From positions 7,475,145 through 7,539,144 of the forward strand of contig CM048841.1 of NCBI GenBank assembly GCA_026545765.1: a stretch of DNA of 64,000 nucleotides, given 5' to 3'. The notes under the pieces were generated by a model, which ran no database searches, was not told the origin of the DNA, and saw only the letters and a program-made list of their open reading frames with translations. Shown here piece after piece: positions 34,232-45,100 of this stretch (its first letter is position 1; every line of letters begins with the position of its first letter). The position numbers and the translations under genes are program-made. The stretch comes from Plantago major. Taxonomy: Eukaryota; Streptophyta; Magnoliopsida; Lamiales; Plantaginaceae.

Positions 34232-35840
34232 ATGGCACCCAAGAAGATGACCACCAAGAACCATAAGGCCGCATCATCTGCTCCTGCTGAAAAGCAAGGA
34301 GGAAAGGAACTTAAGGTGTTGAATAAACGCCTTCTGGGAAAGTTCATCCCATCTGACTGGAATCCAAACCATAAAATGAATTGGGGAGCTTTTCTAGTGA
34401 AGAAGTATGTACCAGCAGTCATACCTTCAAGACCATATAGGAAATTGATATTGGGGATGCTGAAAAGTTCCCATATCTTCAAGTTTCTGTCTGCTGCACC
34501 CAGTGGACTATCCACATTGGATGTGTTGGAGTTCTATAACAACTCCAAAATCTTCACAAAGGTTGTGAATGATGAAGAAGAGAAATACATGCAGACTGAA
34601 GTTCAAGGACAAGAGATCGTCCTAGACTGCAAGACTTTCTGCAAGATATTCCGATTGAAAAATCGAGGAACAATTGAAGACATCAACATCAGGGATGCTT
34701 CCATGATTCAAGGTGTTAAAGAGCTATTTGAAGCAATCAAATTAGAAAATGCAAAAGGTTGCCCAGGAGACTTTGCTCTGAAAGCCATCAGAACTAGTCA
34801 TCTCCAGAAACACTAGAGTACTTTAGCTCTCATTCTGGTCCGTTGCTTTGATGGCAACAAAGGTGGAGTAGACCAGATAAGCATGGAGAGATGGATGATG
34901 ATGCATCTTCTGAACAAGAAGCATGAAGGGCAGGAAACCCACTTTAACTGGGGGAAGTACGCCTTCAACAAATTCCTTGGGCATATTGAAGAATTTGAGC
35001 CCAAGATCATCAATGGCCTAGCTGAGCCAAAGACCAATATGCACTTTGGCCTCAGAATTTGTCACATTCTAGAAACAATGGGAATCACTCTCAGAGAGAG
35101 GCAGGAAATCCCAGTCACCAACTCCCTTTTCAGACACGCCTTTGAAGAAAAGGAGACTTGTCACGAGAAAGCACTCGAGAGGCGAGAAGAAGAAAGCGCC
35201 TTGAGAAGGTGATAAGGTTTATGAGCCAACTTCAGCTCAACCTCAAACTGCCAAGAGAAAAAGGACTCAACACAAAAGAGTACCTAAGCCCCAACAAAAA
35301 GAAATAGAGGCACAACCTTCTGGAGACAAGGTCTCATAAAATGTTGATCGCCCAGAAAGGCAGTTCCATAAAGCACCAAAGATTCTAAGCCAGGCAGCTC
35401 CAGAACTATCAAGGTATGACCGCAACATTATAGATGGGTCAGTTCCCATTCTGGACAGTGACTCTGAAGAGGATGAACAAATCCGAGAGGCACTCAAGAG
35501 GTCCAAGATAGAAACATATGGAGGAGCATCTAGCTCAGCTCCTCAAGGTCAAAGGAGCACTTCTGCCCAACAGGAAGAAGAAGGCCTGGGAGAAGAAAAT
35601 AGAATGATGGAAGATGCCGCCATTGCTTCCACATTCACAATGCCAGCACTTAATGTTGCTGAAGAAAATCCTGTTTTAACACAGGTTCCTCAACCTTCTG
35701 AGAAAGCTCAACTCTCATAAAGGGATCAAACTGAGATGGAGATTCAGAATGATACTGCAGAGGAGACCAACAATGAGCACAGAGAGACTGTGGAATCACC
35801 ACAAGTCCAAGAGACCAATGATCAGCCTGACCCTATTCAG

Positions 35841-35915
35841 GTAGCAAAGTATTTTGTATCTAACTTGTCAACATTAAAATGTTAACTTGTTACTCATAAG
35901 CTTCATTTGTTACAG
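35841..35915 (+). other. Apparent intron 1 of the post-pol gene in element C
   Basis: 75 bp, donor CAG/GTAGCA, acceptor TTGTTACAG/GCC. It lies between codons. It contains TAA and TAG stops, so it is not open as exon. Confidence 0.65.
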
Positions 35916-36020
35916 GCCAACATGGAGACACATTTTCAGGGGGAAGAAAATTTGTCCACCCCCTTGAATCAAGAAGAGTTTCCTCCAACCTCATAACAAC
36001 AAGAAGAGCTTGTCCCTCAA

Positions 36021-36107
36021 GTAGTACAGCTATTTCTGAACAAGAAATAACTAAGTTAAAAATGCTCTTAAATCTTGTGTTCTAATCTTGTTAATGTCTC
36101 TTATTAG
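36021..36107 (+). other. Apparent intron 2 of the post-pol gene in element C
   Basis: 87 bp, donor CAA/GTAGTA, acceptor TCTTATTAG/GCT. Phase 0. The exon before it is 105 bp. Confidence 0.6.
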
Positions 36108-36212
36108 GCTCCAACTGAGGAAGTAGTGGTGGAACCAACACCCCAACACTAAGAGATTCCAGAGGCTGAAAAGCTCTCTGAGGAAACATTTACTGAGCCT
36201 TCTGCAGAGAAG

Positions 36213-36289
36213 GTAAGTAATCAGTACTAATCTCCTTCAAGAATACTCTGGAAATACCACTACTCAATGTTTTATGTTTGTTCTTACAG
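36213..36289 (+). other. Apparent intron 3 of the post-pol gene in element C
   Basis: 77 bp, donor AAG/GTAAGT, acceptor TTCTTACAG/GCT. Phase 0. The exon before it is again 105 bp. Confidence 0.7.
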
Positions 36290-36439
36290 GCTCATTCAGA
36301 AGAACAATTGGATGGAAAAACAGTTGTGTTATCTCCTCCAAAGGAAACTGAAACTGCTGAACAAGAAGTATATGTAGAAGAGGTTCCAGAGAACCCAAAG
36401 GTTTCTGAGGAACATGCTACTGAGCTTCCTCACTTGGAA

Positions 36440-36528
36440 GTAAGTGAAGCCTCAGAAAAGTATTTTTTTTTTCCATCTATCTCTTTCTGTTACATAAGTT
36501 CCTAAACATAATTGATTCTAATTCTCAG
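36440..36528 (+). other. Apparent intron 4 of the post-pol gene in element C
   Basis: 89 bp, donor GAA/GTAAGT, acceptor AATTCTCAG/GTT with a T-rich tract. Phase 0. The exon before it is 150 bp. Confidence 0.7.
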
Positions 36529-36645
36529 GTTCAAGCAGAAAGAAAGGATGCTGGGGATCAGACTTCTCCTCACACCAAAGTAACTGAGGTCTCTGAGACC
36601 AAGCAAGCAGAAGTCCAAGCTGATGAGCCTAGTGTTTCTACACAG

Positions 36646-36726
36646 GTATGCTCAGAAAGCTTACTTTTGCACATAGATACTAACACAAGTGGTTTGAACA
36701 AAACTAACTTGATCCCTTTCTTTCAG
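36646..36726 (+). other. Apparent intron 5 of the post-pol gene in element C
   Basis: 81 bp, donor CAG/GTATGC, acceptor CTTTCTTTCAG/GCT. Phase 0. The exon before it is 117 bp, and the long exon follows. Confidence 0.7.
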
Positions 36727-39423
36727 GCTCAAAGTCTAGTGCCAGTTGATTTACTCAAGGCCTTCCAGAAGAACAATTTAAAGAAACATCTCAAGTGCTT
36801 CAGACAATGGCAGAAACTCAGAAAGGCTGACCTTTCTGAATTATCCAGAGTAATCGACGTCCCAGAGAAGAGAGCAATCGCCTTCAATCTGGAGGATCAC
36901 ATCCATGCATTGTTCCCAACAGAGTCCTACTCATTTGCCACTCTGATGCATGAAGACTTCATTCATGAAGTAGCACAAAGACTTATAGCAGATTTCAAGT
37001 CTGCGGATGCTCAAACCCAAGATCAGATGGTTACCCATCCTGCCTTGCCCAGCAAGCTCACAACCTACCCAACTGAGCAAGAGGAAGTTAATGGGAGGAT
37101 GATCACACTTCCTGATGTGATCAACCTAGTTTGTGAAGATGAGGAAGAGATGGACGAAAATGATTATCAAGAACCTCCCTCTGAGCATCCAAACCAAGAA
37201 GCAAAGAACAAGAGTGATGATGATGATGATGATCAGAATGATGATCCCCAACCTGGACAAGGTGGGATTCAGAAAGCTAGCAAAGGAGAAAAGGCTACTC
37301 CTTCAAATGCTCAGAGAGCCCCATCATCATCACCTCCCAAGTCTCATCAAGATATCCAACAGGCTGAGCACAATGATGCCATAGAAGAAATTTCAGCCAC
37401 TGAGTTCAGGATTGAACAACTCAGAAAGGTGTTGGAAGAAGAAAAGAGAATCAGCATTGAGTGTCAAGCTCTTGTTGATGAAAAGGAGGCCAAATAGCTC
37501 AAAGAAGCTAATGCCAAGGAATTGGCACTCCTAGATGAGTAAAGAAATCTGAAGAATGCCATTGTTGTCACAGCTGCAGAGATAGATGCCATGGATGACA
37601 ATGATGATGAAGAGCATGATGCTGAGGCTGCATCAGAAAGACCTTCTACATCCTCTCAGAAGGCCAGCATACTCCAAGGCAAACAAAAGATGTTAGCCAG
37701 CTTGCAAACAATCCCAGAGAAGGATTATGAGAGTGATGCTGAAGAAGACCGCAACTTGATTACTGCAGAAGAAGATGAGAGACTTATCACTCAGTAAAAG
37801 AGAGCCCTACTTGCTCCTCATATCTTCTCTGCACCAGTTAGTTCAAAAAGTGAAGAGCACCGTGCAAGGAACAGTGTCTTTTTGGAACTCAGAGAGACAC
37901 TAGTTGTCTAAGACACAAAAGTGCTAAAATCCGTCCTAGAAGAGATGAAGCCATTGGCTGTTGCTTTACTCAACAGAGCAACCAGCATAGCTCTCTCTCA
38001 GAAAGACCTAGGTTTGGTCAGGGATGAGGATTGTAACAATGCTAATGCAGCATTGAATGAAGCCAGCCATGCTGTCCTGCAAGCCAACACCATCCTAAGG
38101 CCGCTTGAAGAGCTCAACAGAAAGGAGCAGGAACTGGTTAGACAGAACAAAGAGTTGAAGAAGGAACTTCAAGAATTAATCAGGGTGCACACCAATCTCC
38201 AAAAGAACTTTGAGTCACTCTCTGAAGCTTATGCTATCATGAGTCAGTCATTTATGACTAAGGGGGAAGAGATGCCTCAGAAAGGCAGAGGAAGAAAAAG
38301 AAAACAATCAAATCCTCCCTCCTCAAGTCAACTAGTCATCAAGGACACTGGAGATGCCCCTACTGAAGAAGTTGTTCCAGATCAACCACCCAGAAGGCTG
38401 AGGAGTATGATAACTAGGGGAGCCAAGTCCCTTAGAATCTCAGAAGAGAAGAAGACTTCTGAAGAAGAAGAAAAGGAAGAAGGAGAAGTGAGAGGCCAAG
38501 AAAGCTGCAAGTCTCCAATTTTGGACTTCAATGATGATGAGGATGAATCTGATACAGATGAACATCCACTTCACATGAAAAGGAGACAAGCAACTACTTC
38601 ACAACCTCCTCTGGCAGCAAGGCCTTTGGCAGCTAGAACTCCTTCTGGAAATACAAAGTCAATACAAGGAACATCCACCAGCACAGCCCCAAGGCAGGAA
38701 GAAAGGGTTAGAGGATCTCCTGACAGAAGGCCACCTAACAGAAAGGCAATAAGGGATTCCCAGTTTGGCAGAGTAAACAGAGAAACTCATCAAGAAAGGC
38801 CAACTGATGCCCACATTGAGTATGTGAAGACTAGTAATGAAGAGTCTTCATATAGGTGCATTCTGAACAAGAGAGGGTATTGGATTCTGGAACTACAACA
38901 TCTACTTGTCAATGATAAGTTTCCAACTCCCATCCTCAACCAGATCCTGAAATGGAGAGAAGGCAAGCCAGAATTGCTAAAACTTGAGCACCTTCATGCC
39001 TGGCTAAACTTTGAAGTAGAAAAGAGGAATGAAGCCAGAAAGATGGATCTTTCTTTTGCCTGTCCTTACCCAAAGCCTGATGATGTACACAAGGTAAGAA
39101 AACTGGATGGTAGCTACAGCAGAAAGAACAAACTAGGTGTTCCAACCTATGGGTCATTCTATATGACATTGGATGAATACCTAGATGATTTACACTATCT
39201 GGAAGAAATATACAAGTATTTCAACCTATCTCAGCTGCATATAGACCACTCCTGGGTCTGGGCAAAGTACTTCTGGGTCAAACACTTTCTGCGGAAGAAT
39301 CACAAGCTTGGCAAGAGTTACCATGAAATATGTGACTTATCCAGAAAGATAGAGCTCTCTGTCAGAAGGATTCGTTATGACTATGTCCAAGAATGCGGAA
39401 AAGTGGATGATCATGTCAACTGA

Positions 39424-39850
39424 TCCAGAAAGGATGCTGAAGAACTTGAGGTATCTGAACCCAAGTTGCATTTCTGAAGACTTGAAGACTAGTAAAATTA
39501 GAATACGCTCTTGGAGCTTGGATTCTCCTTTGTTCTAATTTACTTAGTATGCTTTGTTACTTTTTGTAATCTTGCTGATTGTTTCTGAATTTCTCTATCT
39601 GTAAAAGTTGCATCTTATTCTCAGAATGTACCTATCTGAAGATCATACTCTCAGATACATTCTAATAGATGACAACTTATCAGCAAAGATCACTTCTTGT
39701 GATTTAGTTGATGTTTACTTTCTGCACTTAATTCCACTAAAATTGAATATCATTTGAAATAATTAAGTGGTGGATTGTTTTCTCTTCCAGGGTTACAAAT
39801 TTGTAATAGGACTTAAAAGATAGTCATGAATGACTGATCAAAAAGGGGGA
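39424..39850 (+). other. Untranslated end of element C with polypurine tract
   Basis: No ORF. The tract AAAAAGGGGGAAAT (39840-39853) directly precedes the 3' LTR at 39855. It primes plus-strand synthesis by analogy with other LTR elements. Confidence 0.75.
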
Positions 39851-39854
39851 AATT

Positions 39855-41284
39855 TGTTAGGATTATCTGTCAGCATTTTGATCACTCATCACATGTTCTT
39901 ATCTTAGCCAGAAAGGTGATTAAGTACTCTTGGTTCACTTGAACATTGTAAAAGAGGAAATCACTGAGTATGATTAGTCTATTAAATCTTGTATTAGGAT
40001 TATAGGTCTCTGAGTGTAATTTTTATTTCCAGAAGACCATGAAGATCAATCCTAGCAATGGAGCTTTTCTGAAGATTAGAAGACTGAAGATTGCACAAGA
40101 TTTATGAAGATATCAAGGTTTAGTCTAACTCAGAAAGACTATGTCCTTAATCCTTTCTTAAGTGTATTTACTTACTGTTGAAATATGATTCTGGACATAT
40201 GACATCATGAGTATGGAGCATGCAAGCCATCAGAAAGGCTCATGTATCCGTTGAAGACTACAGGACAAGAAATAGTACAAGTGCATTAATTGCATCGGCA
40301 GAAAAAGTCATTGAAGCCGATCCTCTCTGAGACATGAGACAAGGACTTCTGAGTACTCATTTCAAGATAAGTATGGACTGAATTTGAATTGTGTCTAACA
40401 GATATCATTCCAACAACTCTCAAATTCATCTATATATCACACACTTAGGTGCTGAGAAATATACCTTAGAACGCTCTATCTTGCAAACTTACCATCAAGC
40501 AAAGTATTCTCTCAAGCACTCTACTACCCTTTCTGAAAGCTTTTTGTTGCTCGAAGAATCACTAGTAGTTCTAAGTTGTCCTGAACCTTAACAAGAGATT
40601 GTTATTCGTGAAAGAGTTGAACTATCAGATACCCTTTCTGAAGCTCATTTTCCAGAACGGACATCAATTACTTGGGTCATTAAAGAGCAGACTGCCATCC
40701 ACTGAACAAGTGCATTAAGTAGTCTTGTTCTATTAGGCTCTCTTAAAACATAACTGAAAAGTTATACGAGAAGCCTCTCTGACAAACCTTATAACCAACA
40801 CAATCAAGGCGTGGAGTAGAGGAAGTACTTGATTTGGGAAATCAAGGAATAACTCCAAGATTATCTGAGTAGAGGAAGTACTTAGCTCTAGGAGCTGGGG
40901 AATAACTCAGGGGGAACATTTGGTTGGGAACCATTTGTTTAGGAATCTTAGAATAGGATTATTGTAAGGTGAACTCAATTATCTGTTCTAGTGAATTCTA
41001 GGTCTCAGAAAGACCGAAGTGGATTAGTTAAAGGATTACGCCACCTCCAGATACGACTATACTTGTTGTGTCATTTACCTTTCTGTATTTACATTTCAGC
41101 AAAGAACACACACATACTTATTGTTTCTGCACTTACCTATCTTAAAGTCTTCCGCGCTCTGAATTTAAGTATCAGAAACCCCCAGGTTTATGAGAAACTG
41201 TGTTTATCAACAAAAGTTTTAAAAGACTATTCACCTCCCCCCCCCCCCCCCTAATCTTTTACTTTACCGTTATCTGGACCAACA
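39855..41284 (+). repeat. 3' LTR of element C
   Basis: 1430 bp, TGTTAG to CCAACA, matching the 5' copy apart from scattered substitutions, a short replaced block near 40300 and a longer C-run (41237-41251). Confidence 0.93.
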
Positions 41285-44200
41285 TTCACTTTACTAATCT
41301 CTGAGATGTCATTACTAGCCCACAACATATCATCAACATACAATAGTAGAAATATGATTGCATCAGTTGAACAATGAAGTATGTATGCACAGCTGTCATA
41401 TGAGCTTCTTATAAATCCAATACTCAGCACATAAGTATCAAATCTCTTATACCATTGTCTGGGACTTTGTTTCATCCCATAAAGAGATTTTAGAAGCAAA
41501 CACACCTGATTCTTTTCTTTGTCAGATTTTACTCCATCCGGTATGGACATATAGATCTTCTCTTCTAGATTTCCATGAAGAAATGCAGTCTTCACATCTA
41601 GCTGCTGCAAAATTAACTCCTGTTGAGCAACAACTGCAAGAAGTAACCTGATAGAACAATGTTTTACCACAGGTGAGAAGATTTCATTGAAATCTATACC
41701 TTCTCTCTGTGTAAAACCTTTTGCAACTAATCTAGCTTTTAATCTTATTGATTCTCCTGATTCAGTTGTCTCCACCTTCTTCTTGTAGATCCATTTGCAG
41801 CCAACAATCTTTGCTTCCTTTGGTTTGTTCACTATCTTCCATGTACCATTCTTGTTCAGAGATAATAGCTCATCATTCATAGCTTTAATCCACTGATTCC
41901 TTTCATTACAACTTACAGCTTCATTCTAATTTCTGGGCTCAATATTATCAATATCCTGTGCTACATACAACACATGAGCTACATAATTAGCCTAACCAAA
42001 TCTAGTTGAATGTTTTCCTGCACCTTTTCTCCTATTCCTGTGCTGTGTCGGGTTCCAATTTCGTCTCAACTCATTTGAGGTTGCACCTTGTTGTTGTTCA
42101 GACATTTGATCTTCTTCTTCTGAATGTGAGCTTTCCTCATTGTCAGTTGAAATGTTCACATGTGTAGATGGATCAGTGTCATGAGTATTCTCCTCCTGTA
42201 TATCTGTAACTAATCTCTCCTGTGTAACATCTGATATCATGACATTTTGTGTTATGTCATCTCTAGTGGGATCATTGTTTGCAATCTCCACCTCAGACTA
42301 ATTACTCTTACCAGTTGTCACAGATTCAGGTATACTGTGTGATTCTTGCTTGATTGGCATCACATTTTCATTGAAGATCACATCTCTACTTATGATGCGT
42401 TTCCTCTCATTTATGCACCATAACTTGTAGCCTTTCACACCCTTAGGATAACCCAGGAATAAGCATCTTAGAGCTCTAGGCTCAAGCTTGTCATGTCTCA
42501 CATGTGCAAATGTTGAGCAACCAAACACTCTCAAGTTTGAGTAGTTAGAGAGTTTTCCTGACCATACCATTTCAGGAGTTTTAAACTTTATTGCACTAGA
42601 GGGACATCTGTTGATCAGGAAACATGTTGTGTTAACAGCTTCTCCCCAGAAACATTTAGTTAAACCTGAGCTCAATAGCATGCACCTTACCCTCTCCAGT
42701 AAAGTTTTGTTCATCCTCTCTGCAACTCCATCTGTGGAGTTCTTGATACAGTTCTGTGTCTTTGGATTCCTCTCTCTTTACAAAAGTTGTTAAACTCAGT
42801 TGAAACAAACTCCATCCCATTGTTAGTCCTTAAACACTTCAGCTTCTTGTTTGTTTGGTTTTCAACTTCAACTAACCACTCTTTAAACTTCTCAAGAGCT
42901 TCATCTTTTGATCTGAGAATAAAGACCCACAGCTTCCTCGAATAGTCATCTATTATACTCATGAAGTACCTTCCTCCATTCAGAGTTTGCACCTTTTCTG
43001 GCCCCCACAAATCCGAATGAACATATTCCAAAATTCCATGTGTGGTATGTTTGCCAGACTGGAACCTAGCTCTATGAGCTTTACTCATCACACAGTGGTC
43101 ACAGAACTCTAGTTTGCAGATTTTATCATCACCAAACACCTGTAGCTTTGCTAGCTCACTCAGTCCTTTATCACTGACCTGTGCCAACCTCCTGTGCCAT
43201 AACTCAGTGTGATTCACCTCCTTAGTAACATGAATATGCCTAGTAATGATTGACCCTTGCAAGTAGTACAGACCATTCTCCTTAATTGCCTGAATAACCA
43301 CCTTATTCTGCATACTCACTTTCAGCACACCATGGTATGAACCATAAATATACCCCTTACTATCAAACACACCTAATGATAGTAGGTTTCTCTTCATACC
43401 AGGAACATATCTTACATCTGTAACCTTCCTCACTACTCCATCATACATCTTAATGTATATAGTGCCAATTCCCCTAATTCTGCAAGCATGATCATTCCCC
43501 AGTAACACTTCACCACCATTAAATGTCCTTAACTCACTAAACCAAGATTTAACAGGTGAAATATGGAATGAACAACCAGAATCTAACACCCACTGATCAC
43601 TGATATGAGATTCACAAACAACAAGTGCTTCTGCATTTTCATAAATGTTACCTTCTGCAATATCTGTTGTGTTGTATTGTGCTGCAGACTTGTTCTTCAT
43701 GAGTGGACAATCTTTCTTGAGATGTCCAGCTTTCTTGCAATGATAGCACTTTCTCTTCTCCACATTATCAGCTCCACCTCTCTCAAGTAGCTTGGCAGTT
43801 CTCCTGGTGTTATTGAATGGTTTATTCCTCATATTGTGATTCTTATTCCATGGTTGCTTCATAGATAAGCTCTCTGCAATTGTGTCATGTTGATTACTAA
43901 CACCTTTTTGATTCAGCTTGTTTCTCAAGGCTAACTCCACATCCTTAGCTGTCAGATCATCTGGCTTAGACATGACAATTGCATCTACAAAATGTTCATA
44001 TCTCTGAGGTAATGAGCTGAGCAATATAACTGCTTTGTCATCCTCACCAACTGTCATCTCTCTTGACTCCATATTAGAACACAGCTTATTAAATTCATCA
44101 AGATGTTCAATAATTGACTTATCAGATTTCATTTTGAATGAGAAGAACATCTGCTTGATCTTGATCTTGCTTGCCACAGTCTTAACATGACACAACTCCT

Positions 44201-44468
44201 CAAGCTTATCCCATACACCCTTTGCAGTCTTCTCTTCGATTACTTCTCTCAAAGCTTTGTCACTAAGAGACAAGATCAAGGTGCTACGAGCCTTCCCAAT
44301 CATTCTATTCTTCTCAGCTTCATCGAAATCTTTGTCAAAACCATCATTGCCTAACAGAGCTTACTCTACACCTTAATGTACTAGAAGTGCTTCCATTTTC
44401 GCCTTCCACAAAGTGAAATCCACCTTCTCAGTTAACTTCTCTGTATCAAATCTTGTTGTAGACGCCAT
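41285..44468 (-). pseudogene. gag, protease, integrase and RT start of element D
   Basis: The gag ATG is at 44468. Two TAA stops near 44365-44378, both one C-to-T change from Gln codons, break the N-terminus. The frame from 44303 then holds the gag domain, zinc knuckle CYHCKKAGHLKKDC (about 43750), protease (DSGCSFHISP, about 43590), integrase zinc region (HRRLAQVSDKGL) and core. In the core the usual second Asp context reads RTNNGMEF, so the catalytic Asp appears to be Asn. A frame change near 42720 leads to the integrase end (to 42298), a spacer (42291-41992), and the RT frame 41880-41251 with LLLYVDDML. The RT frame is cut at 41285 by element C. Confidence 0.9.
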
Positions 44469-44492
44469 TGATCACCAGTTTCAAGCTCGATT

Positions 44493-44511
44493 TCCCACAG
44501 ACGGCGCCAAA
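44493..44511 (-). promoter_or_regulatory. Primer-binding site of element D
   Basis: On the minus strand TTTGGCGCCGTCTGTGGGA follows the 5' LTR. It is unlike the tRNA-Met site of A, B and C. The cognate tRNA cannot be named with confidence. Confidence 0.6.
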
Positions 44512-45100
44512 TGTTGAATCAATCGAACAATTCCGATCAAATAACCGATCGAACAAAGACGATTATGAAACTACAATCAATCGAATGCGTAAAGAAATCA
44601 ACACAAGATTTACGTGGTTCGGCTTAGCCTACATCCACGGAGAACAACAAGAACGATTCACTAATCAGCGAAAGATTACAAGAATCCGAGCAGCTCACAA
44701 GCAATCAACAATGGTGATTTGCTCTCTTCTCTCTATTCTCTCTCACTAGTGTTTCTCTCACTATAACTGACAATTGAATGATTAATGGAATGAATCTCTC
44801 TCTCAATTACAGAAATACAAGCTTATATATATGAATTACACAGCAATTGAAACGAATTCGGAAGAGATGAACTAGATGCTCTGTTTCTGTAAATAGCCAA
44901 CTAACTTTCCCTTCGCCTGTGTTTAAATCTCAACCGTTAGATTGATCAGATCAACGGTTCCTGTGCAATCTGGCAAAATAAGCTCTGAACTCTGTAAACT
45001 TGTAGAGACAAACCACATAATCTGTGCTAAAACCCCCAGAAACTGTACTAATTCCCACAGAATTTGTACTAAAATCCACAGAAACTGTCTAATCTTCACA
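44512..45100 (-). repeat. 5' LTR of element D (right copy)
   Basis: 589 bp, TGTTGAATC to TTCACA on the plus strand. It matches 24272-24859. Confidence 0.93.

Larger units (their letters stand above)
34232..39423 (+). pseudogene. Large post-pol gene of element C with five apparent introns, function unknown
   Basis: The frame begins with MAPKKMTTKNHKA. An N-terminal domain of about 300 residues (NWGAFLVKKYVPAV, LDVLEFYNNSKIF, FNWGKYAFNKFLGHI) resembles what databases call a putative plant transposon protein domain, from memory. A basic then acidic Ser/Glu-rich middle follows. From 35841 to 36726 five GT-AG introns of 75 to 89 bp, all in phase 0, separate exons of 105, 105, 150 and 117 bp that mostly start with an Ala codon. 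A long exon then carries acidic, coiled-coil (about 37380-37495 and 38080-38260) and basic segments. The C-terminal domain lies at 38815-39423 (NKRGYWILELQHLL, HSWVWAKYFWVKHFL). In-frame stops (34814, 35337, 35718, 35994, 36150, 37495, 37540, 37795, 37909) are TAA or TAG, each one C-to-T change from a Gln codon. A frame change lies near 35200. It sits where some Sireviruses have an env-like gene, but no membrane helix or signal peptide is evident. Confidence 0.65.
25924..41284 (+). mobile_element. Copia element C, Sirevirus-like, 15.4 kb, with an intron-containing post-pol gene
   Basis: The LTRs are 1416 and 1430 bp (TGTTAG to CCAACA), and the perfect target duplication TTCAC lies at 25919-25923 and 41285-41289, inside element D's reverse transcriptase. 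A primer site TGGTATCAGAGC at 27342 matches initiator tRNA-Met. gag with coiled coil, protease, integrase, RT and RNase H are in copia order, followed by about 5 kb of further coding sequence before the 3' LTR. At 15.4 kb it is very long for a copia element. The coding region is broken by many stops and several frame shifts. Confidence 0.95.
24272..45100 (-). mobile_element. Copia element D, full length, host of element C
   Basis: The LTRs (24272-24859 and 44512-45100) begin TGTTGAATC and end TTCACA on the plus strand. The target duplication CTACT is perfect (24267-24271 and 45101-45105). The coding region runs on the minus strand and is split at the reverse transcriptase by element C (25924-41284) with a TTCAC duplication. 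Primer site and gag type differ from A, B and C, so D belongs to another copia lineage. LTRs differ at about 24 sites of 588 by eye. Confidence 0.95.

Noticed and set aside
34232..34816. Calling the post-pol gene of element C a retroviral-type envelope
   Set aside because: No signal peptide, membrane anchor or cleavage site is visible. Only the position resembles env-like genes, so function is left open.
34232..39423. Reassignment of TAA/TAG to glutamine, suggested by many stops at Gln positions
   Set aside because: The CAF2-like, INO-like and small genes use the standard code with normal stops. Decay by C-to-T change explains the element.
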